Notes: a model not told the origin generated them from the sequence alone. Positions 10,909 to 20,900 are shown, numbered from the stretch's first letter. The stretch: 64,000 bases of DNA from Rossellomorea vietnamensis (GCF_008180615.1 NZ_VTEH01000001.1:280201-344200); one strand, 5' to 3'. Translations and numbers: made by a program.

Positions 10909-11466
10909 TCAGACTTCGAGGATCTCTTTTTCCTTATCTTTCGCTATAGAATCAATTTGAGTGATATGGTCATCTGTCATCTTTTGAATATCATCAGAAT
11001 ATCCACGAAGATCATCTTCTGTGATTTCGCCATTTTTTTCTAATTTCTTCAAGTCATCATTAGCGTCACGACGGATGTTCCGAATCGCCACTTTAGCATC
11101 TTCTGCTTCTTTTTTGACCAGTTTCACAAGGTCTTTACGGCGTTCTTCTGTCAATTGTGGAATCACAATACGAATAATGTTTCCATCACTTGTCGGTGTA
11201 ATTCCTAAATCTGATTTCATAATCGCCTTTTCAATATCACCCAATGCTGTTTTATCATAAGGCTGAATGACCAGCATTCTTGCCTCAGGTACAGAAATAC
11301 CCGCTAATTGGTTTACAGGAGTAGGAGCTCCGTAATAATCGACGGTAATCTTGTCCAGTAAAGATGCATTTGCTCTTCCTGCACGGATAGAAGCCAGTTC
11401 CCTTGTAAAAGTCTGAATTGCTTTACTCATTCTTTCTTTTGTGTTGGACATAGTTTTGCTTGGCAT
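10909..11466 (-). CDS. frr: Ribosome recycling factor
   Basis: Splits the post-termination ribosome together with EF-G. 185 residues, typical of the family, with the conserved [13 protein letters not shown] near the N terminus and the C-terminal helix set ([20 protein letters not shown]). Start and pyrH stop overlap as TAATG; AGGGGGA lies 8 nt upstream. A second ATG six codons in (MSNTKERM) is an alternative start. Confidence 0.98.
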   Translation of the reverse strand: MPSKTMSNTKERMSKAIQTFTRELASIRAGRANASLLDKITVDYYGAPTPVNQLAGISVPEARMLVIQPYDKTALGDIEKAIMKSDLGITPTSDGNIIRIVIPQLTEERRKDLVKLVKKEAEDAKVAIRNIRRDANDDLKKLEKNGEITEDDLRGYSDDIQKMTDDHITQIDSIAKDKEKEILEV

Positions 11467-12191
11467 TATACTTTCCCCCTAACCATAGTTCCGATTGATT
11501 CGCCCATAACGGCACGTTTGATGTTGCCGTCTTCTGATATAGAGAAGACGATGAGTGGAATATCATTATCCATACATAGAGATGAAGCAGTGGAATCCAT
11601 GACCGCCAGCCCTTCCTTGATCACTTCCAAGTATGAAAGTTCATCATATTTCACGGCATTTGCATCCGTTTTTGGATCGGCTGTATAAACACCATCGACA
11701 TTATTCTTTGCCATGAGGATGACTTCAGCTTCAATTTCTGCAGCTCTCAATGCAGCAGTCGTATCAGTTGAGAAGTAGGGATTGCCTGTACCTGCTGCGA
11801 AAATCACGACTCTTTTTTTCTCAAGGTGGCGGATCGCTCTTCTGCGGATATATGGTTCTGCTACCTGACGCATGTCAATTGAAGTCTGAACCCGCGTTTC
11901 AACTCCTAGCTGTTCCAGGCTGTCCTGAAGAGCTAATGAATTCATAACTGTCGCAAGCATCCCCATATAATCTGCAGACGCTCGGTCCATCCCCATTTCG
12001 CTGCCTACTTTACCGCGCCAGATGTTTCCGCCGCCTACAACAACTGCGACTTCAACACCCAGTTCTGCAATTTCTTTTACATCTTCTGCTACATTTTTAA
12101 TGATGGAAGGGCTGAGGCCGAATCCTTGTTCGCCTGCCAGCGCTTCACCACTTAGTTTTAATACTACTCGTTTGTATTTTGGAATGCTCAT
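11466..12191 (-). CDS. pyrH: UMP kinase
   Basis: Phosphorylates UMP to UDP; bacterial hexameric UMPK of the amino-acid kinase family. [14 protein letters not shown] at the N terminus, [10 protein letters not shown], and the C-terminal nucleotide-binding segment are present. The start is ATG at 12191 (MSIPKYKRV) with GGAGG 5 nt upstream, rather than the ATG four codons earlier that overlaps the ribosome binding site. Couples to frr by a one-base stop/start overlap. Confidence 0.97.
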   Translation of the reverse strand: MSIPKYKRVVLKLSGEALAGEQGFGLSPSIIKNVAEDVKEIAELGVEVAVVVGGGNIWRGKVGSEMGMDRASADYMGMLATVMNSLALQDSLEQLGVETRVQTSIDMRQVAEPYIRRRAIRHLEKKRVVIFAAGTGNPYFSTDTTAALRAAEIEAEVILMAKNNVDGVYTADPKTDANAVKYDELSYLEVIKEGLAVMDSTASSLCMDNDIPLIVFSISEDGNIKRAVMGESIGTMVRGKV

Positions 12192-12262
12192 TTGAACCTC
12201 CATATGTAGTTGATTTTTTTATTCAAACTTGCAAGGTTCCTGTAATCACTTTTTGAAAAAGA

Positions 12263-12283
12263 GGGAACACACAGTGTGTTCCC
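12263..12283 (-). terminator. Rho-independent terminator after tsf
   Basis: GGGAACAC/GTGTTCCC stem, followed by TCTTTTT on the minus strand. It separates rpsB-tsf from pyrH-frr. Confidence 0.9.
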
Positions 12284-12311
12284 TTTTCTGAGTAAAGCAT
12301 ACCCTTTGGGC

Positions 12312-13196
12312 TTACTTCTTATTTACTTGGCTCATTACTTCATCAGCGAAGTTTTCCTGGCGTTTCTCGATTCCTTCTCCAACTTCATAGCGAGTGAAAT
12401 CTTTCAATTCCTCTCCGTTAGCTTCAAGGAATTGACGTACTTTTTGATCAGGATTCTTAACAAATGGCTGATCAAGGATACATACATCTTCAAAGAATTT
12501 GCCAAGGCGGCCTTCCACCATTTTTGCTACGATGTTTTCAGGCTTGCCTTCGTTAAGTGCCTGCTGAGTAAGAAGTTCACGCTCACGCTCAACTTCTTCT
12601 TCAGACACTTGGTCACGAGATACATATTTAGGGTTCAGCGCAGCTGCGTGCATTGCCACGTCTTTAGCTGTATCAGCATCAGTCGTTCCTTCAACTACAC
12701 TCAGCACGGCAATTCTTCCGCCCATATGCAGGTATTCACCAAATGCGCCATTGTCCGTTTTAGTGCGGATTTCAAAACGGCGAAGAGTAATCTTCTCACC
12801 GATTTTAGCAATTGCAGAGTTGATGAATTCGCTGACAGTGCTTCCATTAGCCATAGTCTGGTCAAGAGCTTCTTCTACATTTGCAGGCTGGTTAGTCAGC
12901 AAGTGTTGAGAAAGCTCTTTTACAACACTTTGAAAGTTTTCGTTTTTGGCAACGAAATCAGTTTCAGCGTTAACTTCAAGGATAACTGCAGTATTTCCTT
13001 CACTTTGGATGAAAGTAGTACCTTCAGCTGCGATACGATCAGCTTTTTTAGCTGCCTTTGCGATCCCTTTTTCACGAAGAAAGTCGATTGCTTTGTCCAT
13101 GTCGCCGTCTGTTTCCTGTAAAGCCTTTTTACAATCCATCATTCCGGCGCCAGTTTTTTCACGAAGTTCTTTTACCATTTGCGCAGTAATTGCCAT
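12312..13196 (-). CDS. tsf: Translation elongation factor Ts
   Basis: Guanine nucleotide exchange factor for EF-Tu. 294 residues. N-terminal UBA-like segment ([18 protein letters not shown]) and the TDFVAKNE motif that inserts next to the EF-Tu nucleotide site are intact. It follows rpsB after 199 bp; an intervening terminator probably makes tsf partly attenuated or dependent on read-through. Confidence 0.98.
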   Translation of the reverse strand: MAITAQMVKELREKTGAGMMDCKKALQETDGDMDKAIDFLREKGIAKAAKKADRIAAEGTTFIQSEGNTAVILEVNAETDFVAKNENFQSVVKELSQHLLTNQPANVEEALDQTMANGSTVSEFINSAIAKIGEKITLRRFEIRTKTDNGAFGEYLHMGGRIAVLSVVEGTTDADTAKDVAMHAAALNPKYVSRDQVSEEEVERERELLTQQALNEGKPENIVAKMVEGRLGKFFEDVCILDQPFVKNPDQKVRQFLEANGEELKDFTRYEVGEGIEKRQENFADEVMSQVNKK

Positions 13197-13267
13197 AATG
13201 ATATTCCTCCTTAAAGTATATTATGTAAGCTTGAAAAGCTTGTACTCTAGTTTTTCATTTTTTTAAA

Positions 13268-13301
13268 AAAGGTGATAAGGGGTATCCTCTCATCACCTTT
13301 T
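13268..13301 (-). terminator. Terminator/attenuator between rpsB and tsf
   Basis: AAGGTGAT pairs with ATCACCTT, followed by TTTTAAAAAAA on the minus strand. Placed 95 bp after the rpsB stop, it should reduce tsf expression relative to rpsB. Confidence 0.8.
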
Positions 13302-13395
13302 TCAGATCAACTGAACGGAGTATGATCCACAGCAGTTTCTGCTTATGCAAGGTGCAGATAGTCTGTCTTACATATCATCCGGCCGCAACCTTTAA

Positions 13396-14106
13396 TTACT
13401 CAGCCGCAGTTACAGCAGCTTCTTCGCCTTGCTTAGCTTCAAGGATAGCATCCGCCATTTTTGAAGTAAGAAGTTTCACCGCACGGATTGCATCATCATT
13501 TGCAGGGATAACTACATCGATTTCATCCGGATCACAGTTTGTATCAACGATACCTACGATAGGGATGTTCAATTTGCGAGCTTCTGCAACAGCGATACGC
13601 TCTTTACGAGGATCGATGATGAATAATGCATCTGGAAGTGTTTGCATATCTTTAATTCCGCCTAGGAATTTAACTAAACGCTCATGCTCTTTTTTCAATT
13701 GTACTACTTCTTTCTTCGGAAGAACTTCAAAAGTTCCGTCTTCTTCCATCTTTTCGATTTGCTTAAGACGGGAGATACGCTTTTGGATTGTTTCGAAGTT
13801 TGTTAAAGTACCACCCAACCAGCGTTGGTTAATGAAGTACATTCCAGCACGTTCTGCTTCTTCTTTAACAGACTCCTGTGCTTGTTTCTTAGTTCCAACG
13901 AAAAGGACTTTTCCGCCGTTTCCAGCTAGTTCCTTAACGAAGTTGTAAGCTTCTTCAACCTTTTTGACTGTTTTTTGAAGGTCGATGATGTAGATGCCGT
14001 TACGCTCTGTGAAGATATATTTCTTCATCTTAGGGTTCCAACGGCGAGTCTGGTGACCGAAATGAACACCAGCTTCAAGCAATTGTTTCATAGAAATTAC
14101 TGACAT
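13396..14106 (-). CDS. rpsB: Ribosomal protein S2
   Basis: Small-subunit protein S2, 236 residues. Signature blocks [20 protein letters not shown] and [19 protein letters not shown] are intact. RBS AGGAGG precedes the ATG. Located downstream of swrB as in B. subtilis, with its own promoter at 14222-14250 and a leader of about 110 nt that may carry autogenous control, although no known S2 leader structure was recognised. Confidence 0.98.
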   Translation of the reverse strand: MSVISMKQLLEAGVHFGHQTRRWNPKMKKYIFTERNGIYIIDLQKTVKKVEEAYNFVKELAGNGGKVLFVGTKKQAQESVKEEAERAGMYFINQRWLGGTLTNFETIQKRISRLKQIEKMEEDGTFEVLPKKEVVQLKKEHERLVKFLGGIKDMQTLPDALFIIDPRKERIAVAEARKLNIPIVGIVDTNCDPDEIDVVIPANDDAIRAVKLLTSKMADAILEAKQGEEAAVTAAE

Positions 14107-14221
14107 GTGTGTTTCCTCCTAATAGGTTTTTATATTCCTCCGCTTATGATCATCTCCAGACAGAAACTTTTTCAAGCACCTTCTGCCGAATCCCACAGCG
14201 TGTGTAATCACACCGTTAACT

Positions 14222-14250
14222 AATATAGCACAATCATCTACAGCAATCAA
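14222..14250 (-). promoter_or_regulatory. SigA promoter of rpsB
   Basis: Minus strand TTGATT (14245-14250), 17 nt spacer, TATATT (14222-14227), with a TG two bases before the -10 hexamer (extended -10). It starts directly after the swrB stop codon and uncouples ribosomal protein expression from the flagellar operon. Confidence 0.8.
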
Positions 14251-14255
14251 GAAAT

Positions 14256-14831
14256 TTATTCTAGTTTCTGTCGAAATTTCAATGCCAGCTCAATTTCGGT
14301 TACACCTTTTCCTAATTCCCTGGCGATCTCCTCAAGTGTATACTCTTTCTCTTGCAGTCTTTTTATTCTGAGATAGAAAGGATCTTCTGTTGAAGAATTT
14401 TCAGCTTCCTGCGGGGAACCGCCCATTCCTTGCAAAGGCTGGGGTTCAGGCTTGAAATCCTGCTTATATGCTCGAGCTGCGCTTTGGCGCTTATATGACT
14501 GACTATTAAATTTCTTATTATCTAATTCATTGGAAGGGGACTCAGACTCGTTCTGAAAGGCAGATTCAGCCGCTTTTTTAATTTTTTCGACTTTAGCCTT
14601 ACTCAGATCAGGTTGTCCCTCGTTGACTTCCTGAAATTGCTGGATAAACCGGTCATTGTCCTCCTTCATCTCGAGAAGGTAGGAGGAAATTACATCTTCC
14701 ATCTCTTTTACGGTTTTTTCCTGCCTTTTCTCGACCTCGAGGAGTCTGTTCTGCCTAGTATATAGTAAAACGATAGCTAAAAGGGCTGCTATGTTCAAGA
14801 TAAAGGAAATAAGGATTAAAAATGTCTGCAT
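14256..14831 (-). CDS. swrB: SwrB-like swarming motility protein (YlxL)
   Basis: Single-pass membrane protein: hydrophobic segment at about residues 4-24, then a charged coiled-coil region (LLEVEKRQEKTVKEMEDVIS), a low-complexity linker and a C-terminal helix-turn-helix-like segment (EYTLEEIARELGKGVTEIEL). In B. subtilis SwrB promotes activation of the flagellar export apparatus. Assigned by position (last gene of fla/che, after sigD) and by this architecture; sequence conservation in the family is low. Confidence 0.8.
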   Translation of the reverse strand: MQTFLILISFILNIAALLAIVLLYTRQNRLLEVEKRQEKTVKEMEDVISSYLLEMKEDNDRFIQQFQEVNEGQPDLSKAKVEKIKKAAESAFQNESESPSNELDNKKFNSQSYKRQSAARAYKQDFKPEPQPLQGMGGSPQEAENSSTEDPFYLRIKRLQEKEYTLEEIARELGKGVTEIELALKFRQKLE

Positions 14832-14863
14832 CTGTTCACCGTAATTTCTTTTTCAATAGTTAA

Positions 14864-14886
14864 AGCCTGTTAAACATCCAGGTTTT
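14864..14886. terminator. Weak hairpin between sigD and swrB
   Basis: AAGCCTG and CAGGTTT pair. The T-run (TTTTTT) follows on the plus strand; on the minus strand it is followed by AACTATTG, so termination of the operon here would be weak. Possible mild attenuator ahead of swrB. Confidence 0.25.
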
Positions 14887-15642
14887 TTATCCAAGTAAGT
14901 TGCGAAGTTTAAAGATTGCTTTGGAGTGAATCTGCGAAATCCTGGAAGTTGAGAGGCTCATCACCTCTCCAATTTCTGTAAGAGTCAGTTCCTCGTAGTA
15001 AAACAAACTGAGGACCGTCTGTTCTTTCTCTGATAATGACCGGATGGTTTCTGTTAGTTCTTCTATATTTTCACTTTTAAGCAATTGGGCTTCCGGCAGG
15101 ATGGTTTGATCATCTTTAATAGAAAAAGAATGCTGTCCGTCGTTTTCTTCATCTGAGAGCTGCTCATCAATGGAAAGTACATTGGCAAGGAAGTATTCAT
15201 TCATAGTCTGATATACTTCTCCCTCTTCCATCTGCAGTTCTTCAGCTATTTCTTCAGGCGATACATGGCGAAGCATTTTTTGTTCCATTGATTCAATCTT
15301 TGCCTCGATTCTCTTGGCCCTCTCCCTTGTGGAACGGGGGAGCCAATCTTCTTTTCTAAGGCCGTCAATAATGGAACCACGCACCCTGAAAGAAGCATAG
15401 GTGTCAAATTTCAAATCCCTGGAAGGGTCGAACTTTTCCAAAGCATCGAGTAACCCCATAAGACCAAGGCTCTTCAAGTCTTCCCGGGAAACGTTTTTCG
15501 GCAATCCCACTGAAACCCTTTGAACATGGTAAGAAACAAGCGGCAAGTACTTTTTGACCAGCATATCTCCAGCATGCGGGTCTTTTGATTTTTTCCAAAG
15601 ATCCCAATACTTTTGTTCATCCATTGTAGAGGGCTGAGACAT
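14887..15642 (-). CDS. sigD: Motility sigma factor SigD (FliA family)
   Basis: Directs transcription of late flagellar, chemotaxis and autolysin genes. 251 residues. Region 2 is evident in KFDTYASFRVRGSIIDGLRK, and region 4 in the helix-turn-helix ELTLTEIGEVMSLSTSRISQ. It lies near the 3' end of the operon, some 27 kb from the flgB promoter. In B. subtilis this position makes SigD level, and hence the motile or sessile choice, sensitive to any loss of transcription along the operon. Confidence 0.98.
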   Translation of the reverse strand: MSQPSTMDEQKYWDLWKKSKDPHAGDMLVKKYLPLVSYHVQRVSVGLPKNVSREDLKSLGLMGLLDALEKFDPSRDLKFDTYASFRVRGSIIDGLRKEDWLPRSTRERAKRIEAKIESMEQKMLRHVSPEEIAEELQMEEGEVYQTMNEYFLANVLSIDEQLSDEENDGQHSFSIKDDQTILPEAQLLKSENIEELTETIRSLSEKEQTVLSLFYYEELTLTEIGEVMSLSTSRISQIHSKAIFKLRNLLG

Positions 15643-15728
15643 GATACTCCTCCTCCCGGCTTTTCAATATAGGCTGATTTTCACTTGCAGATTGTCACCA
15701 AAGTATAATATCTGCATGGGCAAATGAC

Positions 15729-16046
15729 TTATTCTTCTTTTAAGAACGTTTGAATTACAGCAGCAATCTCCTGATCGTCATACTCTGTCCTTTCAGCAGT
15801 AACAGCCTCCTGAGTTATTTGCTCTTCCAAAATCTCGCCTTTTACGATTCCGACTTTGGGAGCACCCTCATCCATCCCGATTCTCAGCAGCATTCTTATA
15901 AGGTACATCAGTCCAAAAAATGAAGCAGCAGTAAGAATTGACCCCCAGAGAACTTTGGTTGGTGCGCCGTTTGAAAATGCCACAAAAAAATATAAGCTGA
16001 ATCCAAAGATGGCAAACCAGAAATTCCAGAGAAGGTTTCCCGTCAT
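15729..16046 (-). CDS. Small two-helix membrane protein between cheD and sigD
   Basis: 105 residues, function not recognised. Two predicted membrane helices: about residues 7-27 (NFWFAIFGFSLYFFVAFS) and 33-53 (LWGSILTAASFFGLMYLIRM), followed by an acidic cytosolic tail ending in EEIAAV-like residues and a Leu/Glu-rich end. The start codon overlaps the cheD stop (ATGA at 16043-16046), so it is translationally coupled to cheD and clearly part of the operon. B. subtilis has no gene at this position as far as I recall. A motility or membrane-anchoring role is only inferred from context. Confidence 0.8.
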   Translation of the reverse strand: MTGNLLWNFWFAIFGFSLYFFVAFSNGAPTKVLWGSILTAASFFGLMYLIRMLLRIGMDEGAPKVGIVKGEILEEQITQEAVTAERTEYDDQEIAAVIQTFLKEE

Positions 16047-16540
16047 ATGTCTTTTACACCCATATTAACTGTCCTGACATTCAATAAGAAAGAATCAAGG
16101 TGGAACTCAATCGTCCTGCCGTTGCTGCCTCCTACATCCTCCGATATTAAAGGAATGCCCAGGCTGTCCAAAGCTTGTGTTACAGCTTCCACATTTCTTG
16201 GTCCGATCCGCATCAAATCGCTTCCTGAGGTAAACTGAAACATTTGGGCCCCCCCGGCGATTTTGGCTTTCATTCGACTTATCCTGCCGCCTTGTTTCGA
16301 TAGGAGGTTTGCTAATTCCCTGACTCCTGTATCAGCGAATTTGGCAAGTTTGAAGCTGCCGCCATTGGCAAGGCTCGAGGAAGGAAGCATCACATGGACC
16401 ATGCCTGCTAAGTGTATCATTTCATCATAGAGGACGACCCCTACACAAGAGCCCAATCCAGATGTTCGGATGGATTGGCCCCTTGTGGCAATTTTCATAT
16501 CCGCGATACCAACTTTTACTACTTCTTTCACAGTACTCAT
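16043..16540 (-). CDS. cheD: Chemoreceptor glutamine deamidase CheD
   Basis: Deamidates receptor glutamines and binds CheC in the B. subtilis-type adaptation system. 165 residues. Catalytic Cys32 in LGSCVGVVLYD and His49 in GMVHVMLPSS are present. Start overlaps the cheC stop by 4 bp. CheC binds CheD, and the adjacent coupled genes fit that partnership. Confidence 0.97.
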   Translation of the reverse strand: MSTVKEVVKVGIADMKIATRGQSIRTSGLGSCVGVVLYDEMIHLAGMVHVMLPSSSLANGGSFKLAKFADTGVRELANLLSKQGGRISRMKAKIAGGAQMFQFTSGSDLMRIGPRNVEAVTQALDSLGIPLISEDVGGSNGRTIEFHLDSFLLNVRTVNMGVKDI

Positions 16541-17172
16541 AACTCCACACCCAGAGCTTTAAAAATTGTTTCGAAGGAATCAGGGTCAGGAAGCAAGAAG
16601 AAATGCCCCCTGACACTTTCTGTTTCTGGTATTTCATCTTCCTTAAGAGCAGTATCGATCACAATCGCCGTGTCACTCTTTTGAGAAACTTCCAGCAGTC
16701 CGAAGCTTATAATCGCCCCGGCCATATCCACTGATAAAGCCGGAACAGAAGGGTATAAATTCAGGTTAGTGAAGTCACTCAAAGAAGAGAGGTAAGACCC
16801 TGAAAGAATATTGCCCAGCTCCTGCATGGCAGAAAGACCGAGTTCAGAATAAGGAGGCTCTTCAAATGAAAAATCTTTCTCGCCTGTCATCTGTTGAATG
16901 AAGCGGGCTCCTTGAGATAATGGCAGAACAAAAAACATGCTCCCCGGCGCTTCCCCTTCAATGCGAAGAAAAACGCTTACCACTACATTATCAGGCCCCC
17001 CTGCCATTTCCATCATTTCATCGAAGGACGCGACTCTAACCTGCGGGACTTTCATATCAATCTTTTTGTTTAATAAAGTGGATAAAGCTGTTGCAGCATG
17101 TCCTGCCCCGATATTCCCGATCTCTTTCAGGATATCCAATTGCAGGCTCGTAATCCGTTCTTCAAATCCCAT
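16537..17172 (-). CDS. cheC: CheY-P phosphatase CheC
   Basis: Dephosphorylates CheY-P, with activity boosted by CheD. Two E-x-x-N phosphatase motifs are visible: EIGN at 17-20 and ELGN at 118-121. ATG at 17172 (MGFEERITS) is preferred to an upstream ATG at 17214 because the protein then matches the family length (211 residues); GGGG lies 9 nt upstream. Confidence 0.97.
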   Translation of the reverse strand: MGFEERITSLQLDILKEIGNIGAGHAATALSTLLNKKIDMKVPQVRVASFDEMMEMAGGPDNVVVSVFLRIEGEAPGSMFFVLPLSQGARFIQQMTGEKDFSFEEPPYSELGLSAMQELGNILSGSYLSSLSDFTNLNLYPSVPALSVDMAGAIISFGLLEVSQKSDTAIVIDTALKEDEIPETESVRGHFFLLPDPDSFETIFKALGVEL

Positions 17173-17281
17173 AATTAGTAACCCCAGTTTGATAGTTTTT
17201 GGAACAATTAACAATTATATTGATTGGTCATGAAATGAATCCAAAGGATCACCGGAATCACCATTCAATCTCAGCTTGCGG

Positions 17282-17722
17282 CTAATTTAGAACTTCTTCA
17301 AGGTTTAATAGAACAAGAAGCCTTTTTTCCAGCTTTGCCACCCCGCTGATATAATCAGCTTCCACTGCACCAACGACTTCAGGCTGGGATTCGATCGCTT
17401 CAGAAGGAATGTCCAGTACATCATTGGCTGCATCTACGACAAGACCCACTTCCTTGTCGTTCACACCGGCAATAATTACCCGCGTATCTTCTGAATGGAC
17501 TTCTTCGGGAAGTGAAAACCTGATCCTTAAATCAATGACAGGAGTAACCACACCTCGCAGGTTGATGACACCTTTAACGAAAGAAGCAGCTTTGGGCACA
17601 CGTGTAATATGCTGGACTTTTTCAATTGAGCGTACCTGGCTGACTGGTATTGCATATTCTTTTCCCATTAATTGAAAGACAATTACTTTTACATTTTCAG
17701 CTATTACTGCATTTTCACTCAT
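17282..17722 (-). CDS. cheW: Chemotaxis coupling protein CheW
   Basis: Adaptor linking receptors and CheA. 146 residues of a single CheW domain, with VIVFQLMGKEYAIPVSQVRS at the N terminus and VKGVINLRGVVTPVIDLR in the middle. Follows cheA by 16 bp. Confidence 0.98.
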   Translation of the reverse strand: MSENAVIAENVKVIVFQLMGKEYAIPVSQVRSIEKVQHITRVPKAASFVKGVINLRGVVTPVIDLRIRFSLPEEVHSEDTRVIIAGVNDKEVGLVVDAANDVLDIPSEAIESQPEVVGAVEADYISGVAKLEKRLLVLLNLEEVLN

Positions 17723-17738
17723 TATCTTCCGCCTCCCC

Positions 17739-19817
17739 TTATTTGATCAACGCATTACAATCCACTATCAGAGCGACTTGGCCATCCCCAAGGATGGTTG
17801 CACCGGAAATGGCAAATACATCTGTTAGATAGTTCCCAAGAGATTTAAGCACTACCTCCTGCTGGCCAATGAATGAATCGACAACAAGTCCTGCCATTCT
17901 ATCTCCTTTGCGTACAATCACGACAGAATAGAACTCATCTTCCCCGCGTTGGGCAACTTGGAATACCTCCTCCAAGAACAGCAGCGGAACAACCTTGCCT
18001 CTGAAATCAATCACTTGTTGATTATGGGCATTTAAGATGTCCTCCCTTTTGATAATGGCTGTTTCAATGATGGAAGACAATGGAATGGCATATTTTTCTT
18101 TTTCTACTTCAACCAGCATCACAGAAATTATAGATAATGTAAGAGGAAGCTGTATGGAAAAAGTACTTCCTTCACCTAATACCGAGTCGATTGTAATTGA
18201 ACCCCCAAGAGATTCAATCGTAGCTTTAACGACATCGAGACCTACCCCTCTTCCGGATATATCTGAAATGGTTTCTGCTGTGGAAAATCCAGATGCCAAA
18301 ATCAATTCGTATACTTGCCTGTCCGTTAATGCAGAAGCGGCTTCTTCCGATACTACACCTTGAGAGATAGCTTTTTTCAACACTTTCTCCCGGCTGATTC
18401 CGCCGCCATTGTCTGAGATTTCGATGAAAACATGGTTGCCGCTGTGATAGGCTTTTAGAGTTACCTTTCCTTCATCCGGCTTTCCATTCTGTCTGCGGAT
18501 TTCAGGCGTTTCGATTCCATGGTCAATGGCATTTCTCAGCAGATGGACTAACGGGTCACCTATCTCATCAATCACAGTGCGGTCCAGCTCTGTTTCTGCC
18601 CCAATGATTTCAAGTTCAATCTTCTTATTTAAATCTCTTGCAAGCTGCCTTATCATTCGAGGGAAACGGTTAAACACGGTTTCCACAGGCACCATTCTCA
18701 TATTTAGAATGATATTTTGAAGATCTCCGGAAATCCTGGACATCCTTTCAACTGTTTCATTCAATTCCGGATGACCAAGTTCTTTTGAAATCTGTTCGAG
18801 TCGTCCCCGGTCAATGACCAGCTCCTCAAAAAGGTTCATTAATATATCCAGACGTTCAATGTTCACCCTGATCGTTTTATTGCCGGCATTAACTTGTTTG
18901 GAAGGAGATCCCTCCTTCTTAACTGTCTCTGCTGCCTGAGATGATACACTCGATACTTTTTCCGCGTTTTCTTCAGTCGAATCCATGCGGGCTGGTACAG
19001 ATTCATCCTCCTCAGGAAGCGGTCCTTCTAGTGATTTATGTAGTTCAACAAGATGGACATCAACATTGGCAACCTCTGAAACTTTTAAAACTTTTTTCTT
19101 GATGTCTTCCTGAGGTTCTTTTGTCACGATACTTACCAAGAAGTCATGGTCAAAGTTTTCTTCTTCTAGAACCTCCACTGCAGGAACTGATTTAATGACT
19201 TCTCCGCACTTCTCCAATACCTCGAAGACCATAAAGACTCTCGCTGCTTTTAACAGACAGTCTTCCCTTAAAGATACCGAAATTTCAAAGCAGCTGTAAC
19301 CCTGCTCCTTTGACTGTTGAATAACGGTTTGCTCAAACTGATCATACTCAGCTGCCTGAGATCTGGGTGATTCTATTTCCATAACCGCAGCAGCAGCCTC
19401 TTCCTGGGCTTTCATGCTATCGATAGATTCGCCTTTTTCAAGAAGTGCGAGTTTTTTGACGATTTCAGTTACTTCCCGTTTTCCGTCACCGCCTTCAGCA
19501 ATAGACATGACCATTGCTTCAAGGTCATCAACTGCCATGAATACAACATCTAAAATTTGTGAAGATACTTTGAGTTTATTATTTCGAATAGCATCAAGGA
19601 CATTCTCCATTTGATGAGTCAAATTGGCGAGGTCTTCATATCCCATGGTTGCAGCCATGCCTTTCAGCGTATGAGCGGATCTGAAAATTTCATTTACAAT
19701 AGAAAGGTCGTCCGGTTTTTTCTCCAGCTCGAGCAGCTGGACATTGCATGTTTGTAAATGTTCTTTACTTTCTTCAATAAAAACCTCTAAATATTGATTC
19801 AATTCCATGTTCTCCAC
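17739..19817 (-). CDS. cheA: Chemotaxis histidine kinase CheA
   Basis: Receptor-controlled kinase that phosphorylates CheY and CheB. 692 residues. P1 domain with phosphorylated His49 (RSAHTLKGMAATMGYEDL), P2 at about 160-270, dimerisation P3, ATPase P4 with N box LLRNAIDHGIE, G1 DNGGGI and G2 GRGVGLDVVK, and the C-terminal CheW-like P5. All key residues are present. Confidence 0.98.
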   Translation of the reverse strand: MENMELNQYLEVFIEESKEHLQTCNVQLLELEKKPDDLSIVNEIFRSAHTLKGMAATMGYEDLANLTHQMENVLDAIRNNKLKVSSQILDVVFMAVDDLEAMVMSIAEGGDGKREVTEIVKKLALLEKGESIDSMKAQEEAAAAVMEIESPRSQAAEYDQFEQTVIQQSKEQGYSCFEISVSLREDCLLKAARVFMVFEVLEKCGEVIKSVPAVEVLEEENFDHDFLVSIVTKEPQEDIKKKVLKVSEVANVDVHLVELHKSLEGPLPEEDESVPARMDSTEENAEKVSSVSSQAAETVKKEGSPSKQVNAGNKTIRVNIERLDILMNLFEELVIDRGRLEQISKELGHPELNETVERMSRISGDLQNIILNMRMVPVETVFNRFPRMIRQLARDLNKKIELEIIGAETELDRTVIDEIGDPLVHLLRNAIDHGIETPEIRRQNGKPDEGKVTLKAYHSGNHVFIEISDNGGGISREKVLKKAISQGVVSEEAASALTDRQVYELILASGFSTAETISDISGRGVGLDVVKATIESLGGSITIDSVLGEGSTFSIQLPLTLSIISVMLVEVEKEKYAIPLSSIIETAIIKREDILNAHNQQVIDFRGKVVPLLFLEEVFQVAQRGEDEFYSVVIVRKGDRMAGLVVDSFIGQQEVVLKSLGNYLTDVFAISGATILGDGQVALIVDCNALIK

Positions 19818-19823
19818 ACCTCT

Positions 19824-20900
19824 CTAGGACATATACTTCATAATGCAGCCAGCGATATTTTCTAAGGGTTCGATGTCATCTACTAGATTTGTAGAGATGG
19901 CAGCCTTTGGCATTCCATAAACAATACAGGAATCCTCTGTTTCGGCAACTGCCTTCACCTTACCATTACCCTTCAATTTTACCAGACCTTTAGACCCATC
20001 TGAACCCATTCCTGTCATAATAATAGCTATTTTGTCATATCCTGCTATTTTACTGGCAGATTCAAACATTACATCCACTGACGGACGGTGGCTGTTTCGT
20101 GGTGGTTCTAAATCATCAAGCACCGCCTTCAACCCGGCTCTATCCTGCTTAACCTTCAAATGAAAGCCGCCTGGTGCAATATAGGCTGTATCATTTTTCA
20201 ACAACTCTCCATCCTCTGCCTCTTTAACCGTGATCGCAGATAATGTATTCAGCCGATTGGCCAGAGATTTTGTAAACCCTGGCGGCATATGCTGAACAAT
20301 CAGGACCGGTGCTCCAATCTTAGAAGGAAGCGAAGTCACAACTTGCTGCAGCGCCCGCGGTCCCCCTGTAGAAGTTCCTATGAGAACCAATTTCTTAGCT
20401 CCCCTGCTCCAATCTTCTTTACTATTACTGACTGTATTCAATTTACGCTGAATGGGACTTACATGAGTTTTCTCATTCACGGTCTTTAAGCGGTGAAGAG
20501 ATACCTCACCGGCATTTAACACTTTTGAAACCAACTCTTCCTTAATTTTATGAAGATCCAGTGAAATAGCTCCCGAAGGTTTTGCCACAAAATCAATAGC
20601 GCCATTATTCATTGCGGTAATAGTATTCTCTGTTCCTTCTCTGGTTGTGGAGGAGAGCATGATAACAGGGAGTGGATGCTTGTCCATGATGGCTTGCAAA
20701 GCCTGAATGCCATTCATCTCCGGCATTTCAACATCCATAGTAACCACATCTGGGTTCAGCTTTTCGATTTTATTCAAAGCATCCCTGCCATTTCTGGCAG
20801 TTCCGACGACTTCCAAGCTGGATGAGCTGGAGAGAAAATCCGTTATTAACTTCCTCATAAAGGCCGAATCATCAACAACCAGAACTTTTTTACGAATCAT
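19824..20900 (-). CDS. cheB: Chemotaxis methylesterase CheB
   Basis: Two-domain response regulator and receptor methylesterase/deamidase. Receiver domain with Asp56 (VVTMDVEMPEMNG); esterase domain with Ser177 in IGTSTGGP, His204 in VQHMPPGF and an Asp in MTGMGSDGSKG. 358 residues. Its start overlaps the flhG stop at one base. Confidence 0.98.
   Translation of the reverse strand: MIRKKVLVVDDSAFMRKLITDFLSSSSSLEVVGTARNGRDALNKIEKLNPDVVTMDVEMPEMNGIQALQAIMDKHPLPVIMLSSTTREGTENTITAMNNGAIDFVAKPSGAISLDLHKIKEELVSKVLNAGEVSLHRLKTVNEKTHVSPIQRKLNTVSNSKEDWSRGAKKLVLIGTSTGGPRALQQVVTSLPSKIGAPVLIVQHMPPGFTKSLANRLNTLSAITVKEAEDGELLKNDTAYIAPGGFHLKVKQDRAGLKAVLDDLEPPRNSHRPSVDVMFESASKIAGYDKIAIIMTGMGSDGSKGLVKLKGNGKVKAVAETEDSCIVYGMPKAAISTNLVDDIEPLENIAGCIMKYMS

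Noticed and set aside
12276..13121. 281-codon plus-strand open frame
   Set aside because: It is fully antisense to tsf and results from codon bias in that gene; composition (Phe/Ser-rich) is unlike a real protein.
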